A stretch of 6,290 nucleotides of DNA from Pseudomonadota bacterium (lineage in GTDB: Bacteria; Pseudomonadota; Gammaproteobacteria; Acidithiobacillales; Acidithiobacillaceae): assembly GCA_021827445.1 (NCBI GenBank), contig JAKAVW010000180.1, positions 1 to 6,290 on the forward strand, written 5' to 3'. Of the stretch, positions 5,824 through 6,290 are shown piece after piece; position 1 is the first letter of the stretch, and each line of letters begins with the position of its first letter. Made by a program: the position numbers and the translations under genes. The notes under the pieces are model-generated. The model was not told the DNA's origin. It searched no databases and saw only the letters and a program-made list of their open reading frames with translations.

Positions 5824-6290
5824 ATGAGGAACAGATGGTTTCTTGAAAGACTCCGCACAAACTGGACGGTTCTTACGATTTACGAACGTTTCGAGCAGAT
5901 CGTCTCATTAGTGATTTCGCTATTGCTTTCGATTCTCATCATGGCTGCTCTTTGGAACCTGATTTCCAGCGTCGCGCATCTAATCAACACGCCAGGCGCT
6001 GTAGTGCAGGAAGACCAGTTTCCAGTCGTCTTTGGATCCATCATGAGTTTATTGATGGCCCTGGAATTTAACCATACGATTTTCCATTCCATTCAACACC
6101 GCGGGCAAATAGTCCGCGTGAAAACTGTTGTCCTCATTGCGATATTGGGCATTTCGAGAGAGTACATTCTGCTAGACGCCAAACCTCTGCACGCCGCCAT
6201 CATCGTTGGCTATGGAATTTCTATATTGTGCCTGGGAATAGTTTACTATGTTCTTGATATCAGGGAGAGCAGTAATACTTCATCTCGATA
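5824..6290 (+). CDS. PsiE-family inner-membrane protein (stop codon cut by window end)
   Basis: From the ATG at 5824 the frame gives 155 residues and reaches the last two window bases, TA, most likely the start of a TAA or TAG stop. The protein is thus probably complete, slightly longer than E. coli PsiE (136 aa). Four hydrophobic segments are visible at about 26-50, 67-90, 100-118 and 122-145. Family-like features are the acidic loop before helix 2, LMALEFNHTI (77-86) with buried Glu81 and His84, and RVKTVVLIAILGISREYILLD (98-118). PsiE proteins (phosphate-starvation-inducible E family) are small membrane proteins of unknown mechanism, also found in tLST stress islands. TGGAG at 5811-5815 lies eight bases before the ATG. 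It follows the protease gene in the same direction but 366 bp away, so it probably has its own promoter. Confidence 0.8.
   Translation, partial: MRNRWFLERLRTNWTVLTIYERFEQIVSLVISLLLSILIMAALWNLISSVAHLINTPGAVVQEDQFPVVFGSIMSLLMALEFNHTIFHSIQHRGQIVRVKTVVLIAILGISREYILLDAKPLHAAIIVGYGISILCLGIVYYVLDIRESSNTSSR

Noticed and set aside
1..6290. CRISPR arrays, tRNA or rRNA genes
   Set aside because: No regularly spaced repeats beyond the two IS copies, and no tRNA-like cloverleaf or rRNA sequence, were seen.

Overview
The window looks like a chromosomal or island segment from an acid-adapted or sulfur-cycling proteobacterium. Acidithiobacillus or a similar gamma/beta-proteobacterial relative is my best guess. 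The reasons are the YdeP-type molybdopterin oxidoreductase, the transposase style, and envelope-stress genes with E. coli-like sigma-32 and sigma-E promoter motifs. No rRNA or other taxonomic marker is present, so this is an inference from gene style only.

Left block (1 to about 1830), transcribed leftward. This is a two-gene operon: a 293-aa NADP-type beta-hydroxyacid dehydrogenase family oxidoreductase, then, 28 bp downstream, the first 279 codons of a FdhF/YdeP-family molybdopterin oxidoreductase that runs off the left edge. A well-formed sigma-70-type promoter (TTGACG, 17 bp, TAAGAT on the minus strand) precedes them. A 12-bp perfect palindrome, CCGACCGGTCGG, overlaps the expected start point and looks like a TetR-family operator. 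The matching repressor gene is not in the window.

Middle (about 1836 to 2890). This is a dead DDE-integrase insertion sequence. Two near-identical 23-bp repeats remain at its left end. The transposase has lost its N-terminus, carries an in-frame TAA, and has lost its C-terminus and the right IS end. Its left edge lies about 11 bp from the -35 box of the leftward operon. Its right scar lies about 35 bp from the heat-shock promoter of the next gene.

Right block (about 2925 to 6290), transcribed rightward and visibly more AT-rich between genes. It is a protein-quality-control cassette: a small heat-shock protein (Hsp20) behind a sigma-32-type promoter; an 87-aa secreted two-cysteine protein of unknown function and a 494-aa HtrA/DegP-type periplasmic protease, both behind a sigma-E-type promoter; a 366-bp AT-rich spacer with inverted repeats; and a four-helix PsiE-family membrane protein whose stop codon is cut by the window end. 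Hsp20, DegP and PsiE together are also components of the transmissible locus of stress tolerance (tLST, formerly LHR) of Enterobacteriaceae and Pseudomonas. This arrangement may be a reduced or divergent relative, with cytoplasmic holding (Hsp20), periplasmic proteolysis (DegP) and an inner-membrane partner (PsiE) under two separate heat/envelope stress sigma factors.
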